The translations under genes were made by a program, and so were the position numbers. Below, one piece after another: positions 1 to 12,208 of a stretch of DNA of 64,000 nt; the first letter of the stretch is position 1, and each line of letters begins with the position of its first letter. The stretch covers positions 195,770-259,769 of the forward strand of contig DIUY01000001.1 of NCBI GenBank assembly GCA_002422395.1, read 5' to 3'. Source of the DNA: Methylococcaceae bacterium UBA6146 (lineage in GTDB: Bacteria; Pseudomonadota; Gammaproteobacteria; Methylococcales; Methylomonadaceae). The notes under the pieces are model-generated. The model did no database searches. It was given only the letters and a program-made list of their open reading frames with translations, and was not told where the DNA came from.

Positions 1-1
1 A

Positions 2-3307
<3,306 letters not shown>

Positions 3308-3377
3308 GGAATAGGCAAAACAACGTTGCCAAGTTGGTTTTTTAGATTTTGTAGGGCTTGCGGTTTTGTGGCGGGAT

Positions 3378-5015
3378 TTATGTCCCCGCCTGTTCCGAAG
3401 CGATCCCCGCGGTATTTGCCAACTCCGGCGCCGCCGCCAACAACTGCTTGGTGTAATCGTGTTTCGGTTGGGTCAGCACCTGCACAACAGCGCCTTGCTC
3501 AATAATTTTGCCTTTATACATCACGGCAACGTCATCAGCGATTTCAGCCACAACACCAAGGTTGTGGGTGATAAACAAATAACTCACGCCCTGCTCTTGT
3601 TGCAGGGTTTTAAGCAATTGGATAATTTGTGCCTGCACCGACACATCCAGCGCACTCGTGGGTTCATCGCAAACAATCAGCTTAGGTTCAACCGCCAACG
3701 CGCGGGCGATACAAACCCGTTGCCGCTGCCCACCGGAAAACTCATGGGGATAGCGTAGGGCTGAATCTTCAGGCAAACCGACTTGCTGCAACAGTTGCCT
3801 GACCCGTGTTTGCCGCGCCGACGGACTGACATCAGGACGTAAAGCATCAATGCCTTCGGCAACAATGTCACCGACCAGCATTCGAGGATTCATTGCGGAA
3901 AACGGGTCTTGAAAAACAATCTGGAGCACCGCGCGTTGTCGCCGCAAGGCTGCGCCACTTAACTGCGTCAGTTCAATCCCATTAATGGTGACTTGGCCAC
4001 CACTGTGTGGGATTAGATTTAACAGGCTTTTGCCCAAAGTCGTTTTACCACAGCCTGATTCACCGACCAAAGCCAAGGTTTTGCCCTGCTGAATCTCAAA
4101 ACTGACGCCATCGACGGCCCGCACATAATCGACCACCCGCTTAAAAAGCCCTTTGCGTATAGGGTAATAACAAGAAAAATCAGTGACTTTCAATAACGGC
4201 GGTTTTTCTTGGTGCTGGCGTGTCAGACAGCTTTGCATGGAAGGCAAGGCATTGAGCAACTGACGCGTATAAGGGTGTTTAGGGTGGCTGAAAAATTCGG
4301 CAGTTAAGCCCGTTTCAACCAGCTTGCCTTGCTGCATCACGGCAACGCGGTCGGCGATAGTCGAAACCAGCGCCAAATCATGGCTGATAAGCCACAAGGC
4401 CATGCCGCTCTGTTGTTGTAGGTTTTTCAACAACGCCAATATTTGCGCCTGTATCGTCACATCCAGCGCCGTGGTCGGCTCATCGGCAATCAGCAAATCC
4501 GGCTTTGCCGCCAAAGCAATCGCTATCATCACGCGCTGGCGCTGACCGCCGGACAGCTGATGCGGGTAATCGTTGATGCGCCGCTCAGGATTAGGTATCT
4601 CAACCTGCCGCAACAATTCCAACACCCGTTGCCTGACGGCTTGTTTAGGCAAACTGAAATGTAGGTTAATGACTTCGGCAATCTGTTTGCCTAGCGTCAT
4701 GACCGGATTCAATGACGACATGGGGTCTTGGAAAATCAAACCGATACGGCGGCCACGGATTGTGCATAGCTCTGCTTCGGAATGATGCAGCAAGTTGTCG
4801 CCGTTTAACGTGATTGCGCGGGCATCAAGCGCGGCATTATTGGGCAATAGCCGCAACACCGACAACGCAGTGATGGATTTTCCTGAACCGGACTCGCCCA
4901 CTAGCGCAAACGTTTCGCCCGGATAAATGGCGAAACTGATGCCATCAACCACTTTTTGCTGGTGATTGAAAGTGACGGTTAGGTTTTCTATGGTAAGGAG
5001 GGGAGAAATCATCAT
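3378..5015 (-). CDS. yejF: Fused two-cassette peptide ABC transporter ATPase, YejF type
   Basis: One polypeptide of 545 residues carries two complete ABC ATPase domains of the dipeptide/oligopeptide family. The first has Walker A GESGSGKS, signature LSGGQRQR and Walker B LLIADEP; the second has GESGCGKT, FSGGQRQR and LIVCDEP. Such fusions are typical of YejF, which energises the YejABEF microcin C/peptide importer, and of GsiA. No permease or binding-protein gene lies next to it: a toxin-antitoxin pair is upstream and metH is convergent downstream, so partners must be elsewhere. The ATG at 5015 follows the purine-rich stretch read on the minus strand just upstream of it. The exact substrate is not shown by the sequence. 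Confidence 0.8.
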   Translation of the reverse strand: MMISPLLTIENLTVTFNHQQKVVDGISFAIYPGETFALVGESGSGKSITALSVLRLLPNNAALDARAITLNGDNLLHHSEAELCTIRGRRIGLIFQDPMSSLNPVMTLGKQIAEVINLHFSLPKQAVRQRVLELLRQVEIPNPERRINDYPHQLSGGQRQRVMIAIALAAKPDLLIADEPTTALDVTIQAQILALLKNLQQQSGMALWLISHDLALVSTIADRVAVMQQGKLVETGLTAEFFSHPKHPYTRQLLNALPSMQSCLTRQHQEKPPLLKVTDFSCYYPIRKGLFKRVVDYVRAVDGVSFEIQQGKTLALVGESGCGKTTLGKSLLNLIPHSGGQVTINGIELTQLSGAALRRQRAVLQIVFQDPFSAMNPRMLVGDIVAEGIDALRPDVSPSARQTRVRQLLQQVGLPEDSALRYPHEFSGGQRQRVCIARALAVEPKLIVCDEPTSALDVSVQAQIIQLLKTLQQEQGVSYLFITHNLGVVAEIADDVAVMYKGKIIEQGAVVQVLTQPKHDYTKQLLAAAPELANTAGIASEQAGT

Positions 5016-5063
5016 GCTATTGTTCGTTCAAAAAGTACGTAATGCGCGTACATAGTTGGCAGT

Positions 5064-5405
5064 TCATTCCCTGTTATTCAGCATGTCCGTAATTGCGCTG
5101 ATAATGGTCTGATGCGTCTTTTCTTTCAAAGCGGCAATATTATTTTTAACGATAACTTCTTCGCTGGCTGTAAACAATTTACCAAGACGCACATAACTGA
5201 TCCGCTCTAAGGTTCCCCATGTGAAATCATCCTCATCTATGCGGACGGCTTGAATGTCGCTATAGCTTTTGCTGGTGATTTGGCACAATATCCAATCATT
5301 TTTCTGTGCATAAGCAAGCACCAGTGCAGGCCGTAATTTTGTATCACTTAGATTTGAAAATGGAAACGATACAAACACAATATCCCTTACTGAAATTTTT
5401 CCCAT
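5064..5405 (-). CDS. MazF/PemK-family mRNA interferase toxin
   Basis: The 113-residue protein has the PemK/MazF fold signature: the N-terminal GKISVRDIVFVSFPFSN strand pair, the RPALVLA segment and ILCQITSK. The family consists of ribosome-independent, sequence-specific endoribonucleases neutralised by a co-encoded antitoxin. The gene overlaps the antitoxin gene by 19 bases, which implies translational coupling. Cleavage specificity cannot be read from the sequence. Confidence 0.85.
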   Translation of the reverse strand: MGKISVRDIVFVSFPFSNLSDTKLRPALVLAYAQKNDWILCQITSKSYSDIQAVRIDEDDFTWGTLERISYVRLGKLFTASEEVIVKNNIAALKEKTHQTIISAITDMLNNRE

Positions 5406-5590
5406 GCCTCGTCCTCTTCCTCCTTATTCCAATCTGTCGCCAGAACATGTTCGCTTAATAATGCCGCTTCATTATGTTCTGCCCGGGCAAGTTTTGCAGA
5501 TATAAAACTGACAAAATCCAAAACTTCCCGCTGCATATCTTCTGGCAACGCCGCACTTTTTATGGCTATTTCTTGAGTTAATGAGTTCAT
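5387..5590 (-). CDS. DUF2281-type antitoxin of the MazF-like toxin
   Basis: This is a 67-residue acidic protein. Its N-terminal helix (LTQEIAIKSAALPEDMQREV) and VLDFVSFISAK segment are typical of DUF2281, a family frequent as first gene in PIN or MazF toxin operons. It overlaps the toxin start by 19 bases and its own start lies 25 bases from the edge of a 109-bp palindromic repeat. The role as antitoxin is inferred from gene order and family. Confidence 0.75.
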   Translation of the reverse strand: MNSLTQEIAIKSAALPEDMQREVLDFVSFISAKLARAEHNEAALLSEHVLATDWNKEEEDEAWEKFQ

Positions 5591-5614
5591 TGGCTCAACT
5601 TGTATGTAAAAAAG

Positions 5615-5723
5615 GGTAGTGGGTTAAATCTGGTGGCTGGAGTACAAGCCTAGGCTTGTACAGGCGCAAACCTAGGTTTGCACTCCACATTACGAACTAA
5701 AATTACAGATTTAACCCACTACC
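5615..5723. repeat. 109-bp MITE-like palindromic repeat, copy 1
   Basis: The element has perfect 18-bp terminal inverted repeats, ggtagtgggttaaatctg at 5615-5632 and its complement at 5706-5723. Inside are two perfect palindromes, gtacaagcctaggcttgtac and gcaaacctaggtttgc, bracketed by ggagt and actcc. A related copy in the reverse internal order lies at 23488-23597. It has no coding capacity. It sits directly upstream of the DUF2281 antitoxin gene. Confidence 0.85.
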
Positions 5724-5811
5724 TAAAAAAGTTTAATGTCTATTGGTGGTTTTCTGCTTTCGGCGCAGTAAATTGGGACGCATTCATTCTTAACCGACGC
5801 ATAATGAAAAC

Positions 5812-6714
5812 CTACCCAAAAATCCGCCACCATCCAGTTGGCTTGTCCGGCATCGAGTGGATTATCCGCCCCATCAACTCACCTAGCTTAACCGCCTGCC
5901 CTGCGCCCAATTCAGGTTGCCATTGCACTTTATCTTTGCCAAACATTACGATAATCGTCGAGCCCATGTTAAACCGCCCCATTTCATCGCCGATATTTAA
6001 CGTTGGTGCATTGTCCTGATAACGCCAGCTTCGCACCTTATCTATCGTGGGCGGTGTGACCACGCCGTGCCAGACGGTTTCGATGCTGGAGACAAAAATA
6101 GCCCCGACCAGCACTAATGCCATCGGTCCCGCTTCGGTGTCAAAGATAGCCACGACGCGTTCGTTTCTGGCGAATAAGCCTGGGACTGCGTTGGTGGTCG
6201 CCGAGTTGACACTGAACAAACGTCCGGGGATATGCACCATTTCGCGTAATGTGCCGGTCAATGGCATGTGCATCCGGTGATAATCCTTAGGTGACAAGTA
6301 AATTGTACTGAATACGCCATCATTAAAGGGTTCTGCACGTTCGCCACTGCCACCCAGCAAGTCAGTGGCGGTAAACCGCTTGCCCTTAGCTTGGAACAAG
6401 TTACCGTCAGTAATCGCGCCGATCTGGCTGATAACGCCATCGGCAGGACAGGCAACGGCATGGTTTTCGGTCGTTAGCAGCCTGGCGTCAGGCTTTAACG
6501 CGCGGGTAAAAAAGTCGTTAAAACTTGGGTAGTTATCAATATCTTGCTCTAGGGCTTCAGCCATATTGACGCCGTAATGTTTGATAACTTGTTTGATAAA
6601 TAAATTTTTCCAAACTTTGTTTTCTGAGTGCGTGAACTTGCTCATCAAAACGGACAAAGCGTGGTGCGGCAACAAATATTGCGGCAATGCGATTAGAGTT
6701 TCTTTAATGGACAT
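5812..6714 (-). CDS. psd: Phosphatidylserine decarboxylase proenzyme
   Basis: Psd makes phosphatidylethanolamine from phosphatidylserine at the inner membrane. The 300-residue form starting MSIKETLIALPQYLLPHH fits the family; a longer upstream reading overlaps queF and is not credible. Conserved parts include SFNDFFTRALKP, PADG, YLSPKDYHRMHMP and PGRLFSVN. The self-cleavage site that forms the pyruvoyl group is MGST (in GRFNMGSTIIVMF) rather than the common LGST; the essential serine is kept. The gene follows queF by 7 bases on the same strand and is probably co-transcribed. Confidence 0.95.
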   Translation of the reverse strand: MSIKETLIALPQYLLPHHALSVLMSKFTHSENKVWKNLFIKQVIKHYGVNMAEALEQDIDNYPSFNDFFTRALKPDARLLTTENHAVACPADGVISQIGAITDGNLFQAKGKRFTATDLLGGSGERAEPFNDGVFSTIYLSPKDYHRMHMPLTGTLREMVHIPGRLFSVNSATTNAVPGLFARNERVVAIFDTEAGPMALVLVGAIFVSSIETVWHGVVTPPTIDKVRSWRYQDNAPTLNIGDEMGRFNMGSTIIVMFGKDKVQWQPELGAGQAVKLGELMGRIIHSMPDKPTGWWRIFG

Positions 6715-6721
6715 AATAGGT

Positions 6722-7111
6722 TTACGGCAGGTTGACCAATTCGGGGGCTTGCCAGTCCGGATTTCTGTGTTCAACCACGACCGTGGTGTAAATGCCGCCG
6801 CGCACATTAAATTCGGCACGGATACGCATGAAGTTGGGATTTATGGCGGCAACTATATCGTTGAGGATTTCATTGGTGACGGCTTCGTGAAATGCCCCCT
6901 GATCGCGGAACGCCCACATATACAATTTGAGGGCTTTCAATTCCACGCACAACGCCGCTGGCACGTATTCAATCTGAATTGTGGCAAAATCCGGCTGGCC
7001 GGTTTTAGGGCACAAACAGGTGAATTCTGGAATGTCGATACGGATGGTGTAATCGCGGCCAAGCTGTGGGTTGGCGAACGTTTCTAAGTCTTTGCTGGGG
7101 CGTGTTGTCAT
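6722..7111 (-). CDS. queF: NADPH-dependent 7-cyano-7-deazaguanine reductase
   Basis: QueF reduces preQ0 to preQ1 in queuosine biosynthesis. At 129 residues this is the short single-domain type. Visible are the nucleophilic cysteine in FTCLCPKTGQPDFA, the substrate-binding E(S/L)K-type motif CVELKALKLYMWAFRDQGAFHE and the C-terminal RGGIYTTV region. The gene is followed at once by psd. No preQ1 aptamer-like sequence was recognised in the 214 bases upstream. Confidence 0.95.
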   Translation of the reverse strand: MTTRPSKDLETFANPQLGRDYTIRIDIPEFTCLCPKTGQPDFATIQIEYVPAALCVELKALKLYMWAFRDQGAFHEAVTNEILNDIVAAINPNFMRIRAEFNVRGGIYTTVVVEHRNPDWQAPELVNLP

Positions 7112-7325
7112 GGTTATTCCAAATTTTAATAAATAATATTGGCATTATAACAGTTGTTTTCAACAAGTCTGGCGGACAACTTTTCCTGACAAGGAACTGA
7201 AACCGGATCATGACGTTGGCGGGCTGCCTGCTCTACGACAAGGCCACAAGGGGTGAGGAATGGCCATTTTAGCACCGCCCAAGCTAGCTTTTTACACCTG
7301 ATTTAAGTTACCAACACATGCACTT

Positions 7326-8135
7326 TTAAGGTTTAAACCAGCTAACCCGTTTGCCAAGATTCAAATTTTTCAATAAACCATTGCACAGCAGACCGTCCAG
7401 TTTTCTCTCGTGTTGAAGACTGCGGTCTTTGACTTGGTATAACGAGCCTTTATCCGTTTGCTTAACCCCAAACACCTCCCCTTTCTCCAATCTATCCAGC
7501 AATTCTACAAACGTATCGACACTATGATGCACCGCCCGCCAGAACAAAGTCAGCTCATCGTCAGTTTCTTTTATTTCTGGTGAGACATGGGCAATGATAT
7601 TACCGGTATCAATGCCAGCGTTTATGTAATGGATAGTGCAACCGACCTTTTCTGGCTCCTGATTGTACAAGGCCCAGAAGGTGCAGTCAGCGCCACGATA
7701 CTCAGGTGACAAGCCGCCGTGCAAGTTGATCATGCCCAAGCGCCCTTTAGCCAGCAAATCACCTTTAATCAACGAGGTGCCAAAGACGAGAATAAGGTCT
7801 GGTGCGTATTGGTCAACAATATCCGACACTGATGGGTGGTTGATATGTGGAACAACGACCTTAATGTCTTCACGATCAAGCGTTGGAGTGTCCGCACCAA
7901 AAAAGAACTGCGCCTCTTTATTGCCCGTATAGCGTTTGCGGTCCCGTAACCAGCGCCAGACTTTGTTGCGGAATTTTGCCGGATTAAGCAGCAAACCAAT
8001 GATTTTTTTTATTGGCGCATCATGTCCGCCTTCTTGGACTATCGCGAGTGGTAAGCAAGCTTTGCTTAATTGGTTGGCGAAATACAAATGTCGGGGCGAT
8101 TGGCCGCAAAGGATAATAACTGAAAGTTGTGACAT
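7326..8135 (-). CDS. Formyltransferase-family protein
   Basis: The 269-residue protein carries the formyltransferase catalytic core: INLHGGLSPEYRGADCTFWAL (His in NLHGG) followed by GCTIHYINAGIDTGNII (Asp in GIDTG). The family uses 10-formyl-tetrahydrofolate to formylate an amino group, as PurN, Fmt and sugar formyltransferases such as VioF do. It starts 3 bases after the toroid-protein gene, and a CapK-like gene is divergent on the other side, so a sugar-nucleotide or cell-surface substrate is more likely than a purine. The substrate is not determined by sequence. Confidence 0.8.
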   Translation of the reverse strand: MSQLSVIILCGQSPRHLYFANQLSKACLPLAIVQEGGHDAPIKKIIGLLLNPAKFRNKVWRWLRDRKRYTGNKEAQFFFGADTPTLDREDIKVVVPHINHPSVSDIVDQYAPDLILVFGTSLIKGDLLAKGRLGMINLHGGLSPEYRGADCTFWALYNQEPEKVGCTIHYINAGIDTGNIIAHVSPEIKETDDELTLFWRAVHHSVDTFVELLDRLEKGEVFGVKQTDKGSLYQVKDRSLQHERKLDGLLCNGLLKNLNLGKRVSWFKP

Positions 8136-8138
8136 AAT

Positions 8139-9335
8139 TTATTTTGATTCTGGAATGTTTATGTGAGCCATATTAAGCATTAATGCGTCAGCAAAGAATT
8201 TTGCCGCCCAGTTCGGGTATTCAAACATTGAATAACGTCCCCAAACAGGTGCAGAACCTGCAACCGCCCCATCCTGATAATCTTTTTTGCCGGTTATCCG
8301 ATGGTTGGATTTAACATAACTTATGCCCCGCACTGCATGTTGTTCGAGCTCTTTTATTCCTTGAGAATGCAGCAACCGTAACCAAATTATACTCATCTGA
8401 GCCAGTCCGGTCAGACAACAATAATTGGCTTGGGCGGCCCAATTATCGGCATAAGTTCCAGATAACCAGCCATCTTCCCTTTGCTGTGCGGCTTGTGCCG
8501 TGGCGGCTTTAATTGCCGCGCCGATCATTTCCTCATTATCAAGCAATAGCCCGCTTTCTAAAACACCCCGAATGGCATAAGCGATATTATGGGTAAACGG
8601 CAGGCCATTCTCTTTAAAACCATTGGTTTTAAACCAGCCTGAAGAGGTCTGCTGGGTTAGCGCCCAGCGAATATTTTTGGCCGCAGCATCCACCAAATCC
8701 TGTTCATTGGCAAGAAGGCCTGTCCGCAGCAACGCCCAAGCCGAACGGGTATTATACGTGTGGGGCGTGTTGTTGTGGACTGACCGCCGCCAACAGCCAT
8801 CATCATCCTGCTGTGACAGCATCCATTTTCCTGCCCTGACAGCCGCATCAAGACATTCGGTGCGGTTGAACGCCAAATATCCGGCAATCATGCCATGCAT
8901 GATTTGCCCAGTATTAAAAATGACCGGTTTACTGCCAGCCTCGCCAAAATGCCCAGGAAACGAACCGTCGGGATTTTGGATAGAAAGCTCCCAATCGACA
9001 ATTTGTTGGGCACGCCCTTTTAACTCCGGATTATTCAGAACCGTCCCAGCAGCAAGAAAAGTTTCAATGATATAGCCACTCGTTTCAGGATAAGCAGGCA
9101 ACCATCCGTCTTCAAAACTCCAACCCGCCGATATTCCACCCTGATCCTTTTGACCCAAGCGCTGGTCTTGGGCACGGCACAGCCAGTCAATTGCAGCTTT
9201 GAGATGAACTTCATCGGCTTGGACGGGTTGTTTTGACAACCCTGTCAAATCATCAAGCACAATCGCCATATGTGCCGGTCGCCAAGGTTTATATCTGAGA
9301 GGTAATTGAATTAATTTCGAAAGTTGTGTTGTCAT
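8139..9335 (-). CDS. Alpha/alpha-toroid (prenyltransferase/squalene cyclase-like) protein
   Basis: The protein has 398 residues and no signal peptide. It contains repeated helix-pair units with the DGSF, DGCWRRS, SGWF and DGWLSGTY turns characteristic of alpha/alpha toroid folds such as terpene cyclases and polysaccharide-processing enzymes. The DxDD motif of squalene-hopene cyclases is not present in a convincing form, so a hopanoid role is unlikely. It forms an operon with the formyltransferase gene (3-base gap) and has a long leader upstream. Function is unknown; a role in surface polysaccharide modification is an inference from neighbours. Confidence 0.65.
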   Translation of the reverse strand: MTTQLSKLIQLPLRYKPWRPAHMAIVLDDLTGLSKQPVQADEVHLKAAIDWLCRAQDQRLGQKDQGGISAGWSFEDGWLPAYPETSGYIIETFLAAGTVLNNPELKGRAQQIVDWELSIQNPDGSFPGHFGEAGSKPVIFNTGQIMHGMIAGYLAFNRTECLDAAVRAGKWMLSQQDDDGCWRRSVHNNTPHTYNTRSAWALLRTGLLANEQDLVDAAAKNIRWALTQQTSSGWFKTNGFKENGLPFTHNIAYAIRGVLESGLLLDNEEMIGAAIKAATAQAAQQREDGWLSGTYADNWAAQANYCCLTGLAQMSIIWLRLLHSQGIKELEQHAVRGISYVKSNHRITGKKDYQDGAVAGSAPVWGRYSMFEYPNWAAKFFADALMLNMAHINIPESK

Positions 9336-9530
9336 AAATGCACCTGATTGAAAAAAGTTCTTCAGCTATCTAGGGCAGACCACAGGACGCCTAACGATGG
9401 ATAAGGCGGCGACGGGAAAGCACATAAACAGCGTCCGTAGGCGGAACCGCCGATTAGCTAGCCGTTTCTGAAATTTGCTGAGGAAATCCCCCGTATCAGG
9501 GCTAGCTTCGCGGTCATGCCCAATTATAGC
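9336..9530 (-). promoter_or_regulatory. Extended -10 promoter and long structured leader of the toroid/formyltransferase operon
   Basis: Read on the minus strand, TGCTATAAT (an extended -10 element) occurs with its hexamer at 9523-9528. Between it and the start codon at 9335 lie about 185 bases able to fold: GCTAGCC pairs with GGCTAGC (plus-strand region near 9457-9507), a GGCGG/CCGCC hairpin sits near 9440-9452, and GGACGC pairs with GCGTCC (9384-9436). No good -35 box is seen. The leader matches no riboswitch class I can recall. Confidence 0.35.
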
Positions 9531-9840
9531 AATTAAAAAAACACATCCGTAACTTTGAAGCCGGCCTCATTTTGCCCGGTGCTTAAGCCGAAGTTTGTTT
9601 GTATTCCGCTCATTAAGTTTTACATTTACCGCCAACATGCAAAAAAATGGCTGCCAATTGCCATGTCCCGCCCCGCCTGTATAGGTCGGTTGCCACCTAC
9701 TCAATCCTCCAAGAGATTGAACCGGTTTTTAAAGCACACCACATAATCAGTGATGATATAATTTTTATGCAATGTAGCTTTAATTGTAAGTTTCATGGCA
9801 ACTAGGGCAAATTAATCACCATGCAAACTGGCATGAGGCC
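9531..9840. other. Intergenic region between divergent operons
   Basis: These 310 bases separate the divergent toroid operon and the CapK-like gene. I see no convincing gene. The short open frame at 9555-9746 has no ribosome binding site and no family resemblance. The only signal is an extended -10 element for the rightward gene at 9754-9762. Confidence 0.5.
9754..9762 (+). promoter_or_regulatory. Extended -10 promoter element of the CapK-like gene
   Basis: TGaTATAAT matches the extended -10 consensus exactly. It lies about 79 bases before the ATG at 9841. No clear -35 box is present, as is common for extended -10 promoters. Confidence 0.4.
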
Positions 9841-11286
9841 ATGTTAAATGCCGCAACTCCCTGTCAGCCCAAGCCACTTATAAAAATTCCGGCAACAACA
9901 CCCCCTTTTTTTCAGCAGACTATGCAAACCATGCAAAACCTAATCCATAAAGCCTTAATTTGTGCCTTAGCCCCCAAAAGGATCAAAGTAATGCGAACCG
10001 TCATGGAGCGGCAACATTGGCAAGAAAATGGTATCGTGTCATACCAAGAAAACCACCTTAGAAAACTAATCCAATATTGTTGGGACTACGTGCCATTTTA
10101 CCGGTCACGTTGGCAAGGCTACATTGACAGCCCCAATGACATCCAACACTTGGGCGATCTACAAAACCTTCCTATTCTCACGAAAGAAGAACTGCGCACA
10201 GAACTTTCCGGCTTGACCACCACCGCGCCATGGATTAAAAGCGAAGAAGCGAGGTCTGGTGGCAGCACAGGCAAACCCACTATTTTTCGTATGACTAAAG
10301 AAGATCAAGAAACAATGTGGGGGCAAATATATGTTGGCTGGCATTGGGCGGGTTATCGGGTGGGGGAGCCTTTCTTGGCGGTTGGCGGCGAATCATTAGG
10401 CACCGGCCTCACAGACCAGCGCAGTGTTAAAGACAAAATCATGAACCGTTGGTCATTCAGCGGTTCAAATTTAACGCTGGACAGGGTAAAGGCTTTAGTC
10501 AAAGCGCCCCACTTCCAACAAATCCGCTTTATTTACGGTTATCCCAATGCTATTCGTGAATTGGGCGAATTGTTGATGCAACTAGACGCCCGATTCCCAA
10601 AGCTCCAAGGTGTCGCATGTACGGCAGAAGTGATGCGTTTGGAAGTGAGGCAACGCATTATCGAAACACTAGGTGTTGACAATGTGTTTGATCAATATGG
10701 CTTAAACGATGGTGGCCTGCTAGCCGTTGAAGGCGCGGAGCATGATGGCCTGCATGTGTTCTTTCATCGTGGCATTTTGGAAATACTCGACAATGACAAC
10801 CGCCAAATCCATGTGCTAAAGCAGTCCGGGAGAGCGGTAGCGACCTGCATCAGCAATTACGCCACGCCTTTTGTCCGCTATGAAACTGGCGACATGGTGC
10901 ATTGGCAAAGCAAAGAACCAGCACCTTCTGGGATTGGCTGGCCCCGCATCGGGCCGGTTGATGGGCGAACTGGCGATGTCATCTATTTGCCTTCGGGGCG
11001 AAGCATTGCTATGCCAGGATTAACTTTGGTAATGCGCTGGCTGGATGGTTTGCGTCAATATCAATTCATCCAAACCGATGCCAATATTGTCATCGCCCGT
11101 CTTGACAAAGACATAGGCTTTAAATTCACCGAGGCCGAGGTTATAGCCTTTCTACAACAAAAAATTGCCCACGAAATTAACTGGCAAGTAGTGTGGGGCA
11201 AACCAGAACTTACCCGTAACGACAAATTGCTGATTATCCGCAACGATTGGCTACGGGAAAAGGGGCTTAACCGTCCACCCTCCTGA
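9841..11286 (+). CDS. CapK/PaaK-like adenylate-forming enzyme
   Basis: The 481-residue protein belongs to the phenylacetate-CoA ligase/CapK family. It shows LPILTKEELR, the P-loop-like ARSGGSTGKPT, an adenine-binding region QYGLNDGG, and VRYETGDM followed by DGRTGDVIYLPSGR. CapK-type members occur in capsule and exopolysaccharide clusters rather than in phenylacetate catabolism, and no paa genes are nearby. It is divergent from the toroid/formyltransferase operon and may act with it. The N-terminal 45 residues are atypical; the internal ATG in MQTMQNL (about residue 28) is an alternative start. Confidence 0.75.
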   Translation: MLNAATPCQPKPLIKIPATTPPFFQQTMQTMQNLIHKALICALAPKRIKVMRTVMERQHWQENGIVSYQENHLRKLIQYCWDYVPFYRSRWQGYIDSPNDIQHLGDLQNLPILTKEELRTELSGLTTTAPWIKSEEARSGGSTGKPTIFRMTKEDQETMWGQIYVGWHWAGYRVGEPFLAVGGESLGTGLTDQRSVKDKIMNRWSFSGSNLTLDRVKALVKAPHFQQIRFIYGYPNAIRELGELLMQLDARFPKLQGVACTAEVMRLEVRQRIIETLGVDNVFDQYGLNDGGLLAVEGAEHDGLHVFFHRGILEILDNDNRQIHVLKQSGRAVATCISNYATPFVRYETGDMVHWQSKEPAPSGIGWPRIGPVDGRTGDVIYLPSGRSIAMPGLTLVMRWLDGLRQYQFIQTDANIVIARLDKDIGFKFTEAEVIAFLQQKIAHEINWQVVWGKPELTRNDKLLIIRNDWLREKGLNRPPS

Positions 11287-11335
11287 TTTATCATAACGGC
11301 ACGAAGCTTGGGATGCCTACAAAAAAGAGGATGCC

Positions 11336-12208
11336 CTACATTTTCCCCCTAAGCTTCAAAAAACGCATGTACCGCATCATGGAAATGTCGCCCTGTTCGG
11401 CGGCCACCCGCACCGCACAACCTTTGTCATGCAAATGGCTACAATCGTTAAACTGGCAGTTATCGAGCAACGGCTGGAATTCGCGGTAGCCATAAGCGAG
11501 TTGCTGATCGGAAAGGCCTGCCAAGCCAAATATGGCAACGCCTGGGCTATCAATCAGATCACCGCCCTCAGGCAAATGGTAGAGTGTTGCTGCGGTGGTG
11601 GTATGACGTCCATGCTTGGTGATGGCAGAAACCGTGTTGGTTTTTAGTTCCTTATCAGGAATAAGCGCGTTCGTCAGTGATGATTTGCCAACGCCCGATT
11701 GCCCGGCAAGAATACTGACCTGGTTTTTTAGCGCGTTTTTTAGCCCATCCAGGCCGGTGGCTGTTGTCGCGCTGGCACGATATAGCGGATACCCCAAATG
11801 CTGATAGTCCAGCAGTTCTTTTTCAATAGCCGCCGATTGCGGCAAATCAGTTTTATTTAGCACCAAAGTCGCGTCTATGTTGCGCGTTTCACAAATGGCC
11901 AGATATTGGTCGACCAGCAAAAAATCACACGAGGGCTCCACCGCAAAAACCACAAAAATCCGGTCGATGTTTGCCGCCACCGGCCTGGGCTTGTCACCCC
12001 GTGAAGGGCGCAACAACACGGAGCGGCGCGGCAAAATCTCTTCTATACGCCCTTGGTCGGGCGCAGATTGTGTCCATAACACCCGGTCACCGGCGGCGAC
12101 CATTTCCAGACGCCGCCGCGTTTGGCAGAGGGTGATTTTGCCGTTATGCTCAACCGCTATGCCTTGGCCTAAATGGGCAATCACCAAGCCTTCCAATAAC
12201 GGCGTCAT
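11336..12208 (-). CDS. rsgA: Ribosome small-subunit maturation GTPase RsgA
   Basis: RsgA (YjeQ) is a circularly permuted GTPase that assists late 30S maturation. The 290-residue protein has an N-terminal OB fold, then the motifs in permuted order: NKTD (G4), GQSGVGKSSL (G1) and DSPG (G3). The C-terminal zinc site shows a C-x4-C-x-H-x5-C pattern (CQFNDCSHLHDKGC). Its start overlaps the stop of the upstream M48 gene by one base (TAATG), so the two are translationally coupled. Confidence 0.96.
   Translation of the reverse strand: MTPLLEGLVIAHLGQGIAVEHNGKITLCQTRRRLEMVAAGDRVLWTQSAPDQGRIEEILPRRSVLLRPSRGDKPRPVAANIDRIFVVFAVEPSCDFLLVDQYLAICETRNIDATLVLNKTDLPQSAAIEKELLDYQHLGYPLYRASATTATGLDGLKNALKNQVSILAGQSGVGKSSLTNALIPDKELKTNTVSAITKHGRHTTTAATLYHLPEGGDLIDSPGVAIFGLAGLSDQQLAYGYREFQPLLDNCQFNDCSHLHDKGCAVRVAAEQGDISMMRYMRFLKLRGKM

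Noticed and set aside
7112..7325. preQ1 riboswitch before queF
   Set aside because: No matching aptamer-like hairpin and A-rich tail was recognised in the upstream bases.
8139..9335. Squalene-hopene cyclase
   Set aside because: The fold-type repeats are present, but the length is well below about 630 residues and the catalytic DxDD motif is not convincing.
9555..9746. Open frame of 63 codons between divergent operons
   Set aside because: It has no ribosome site and no family resemblance and lies in a promoter region.
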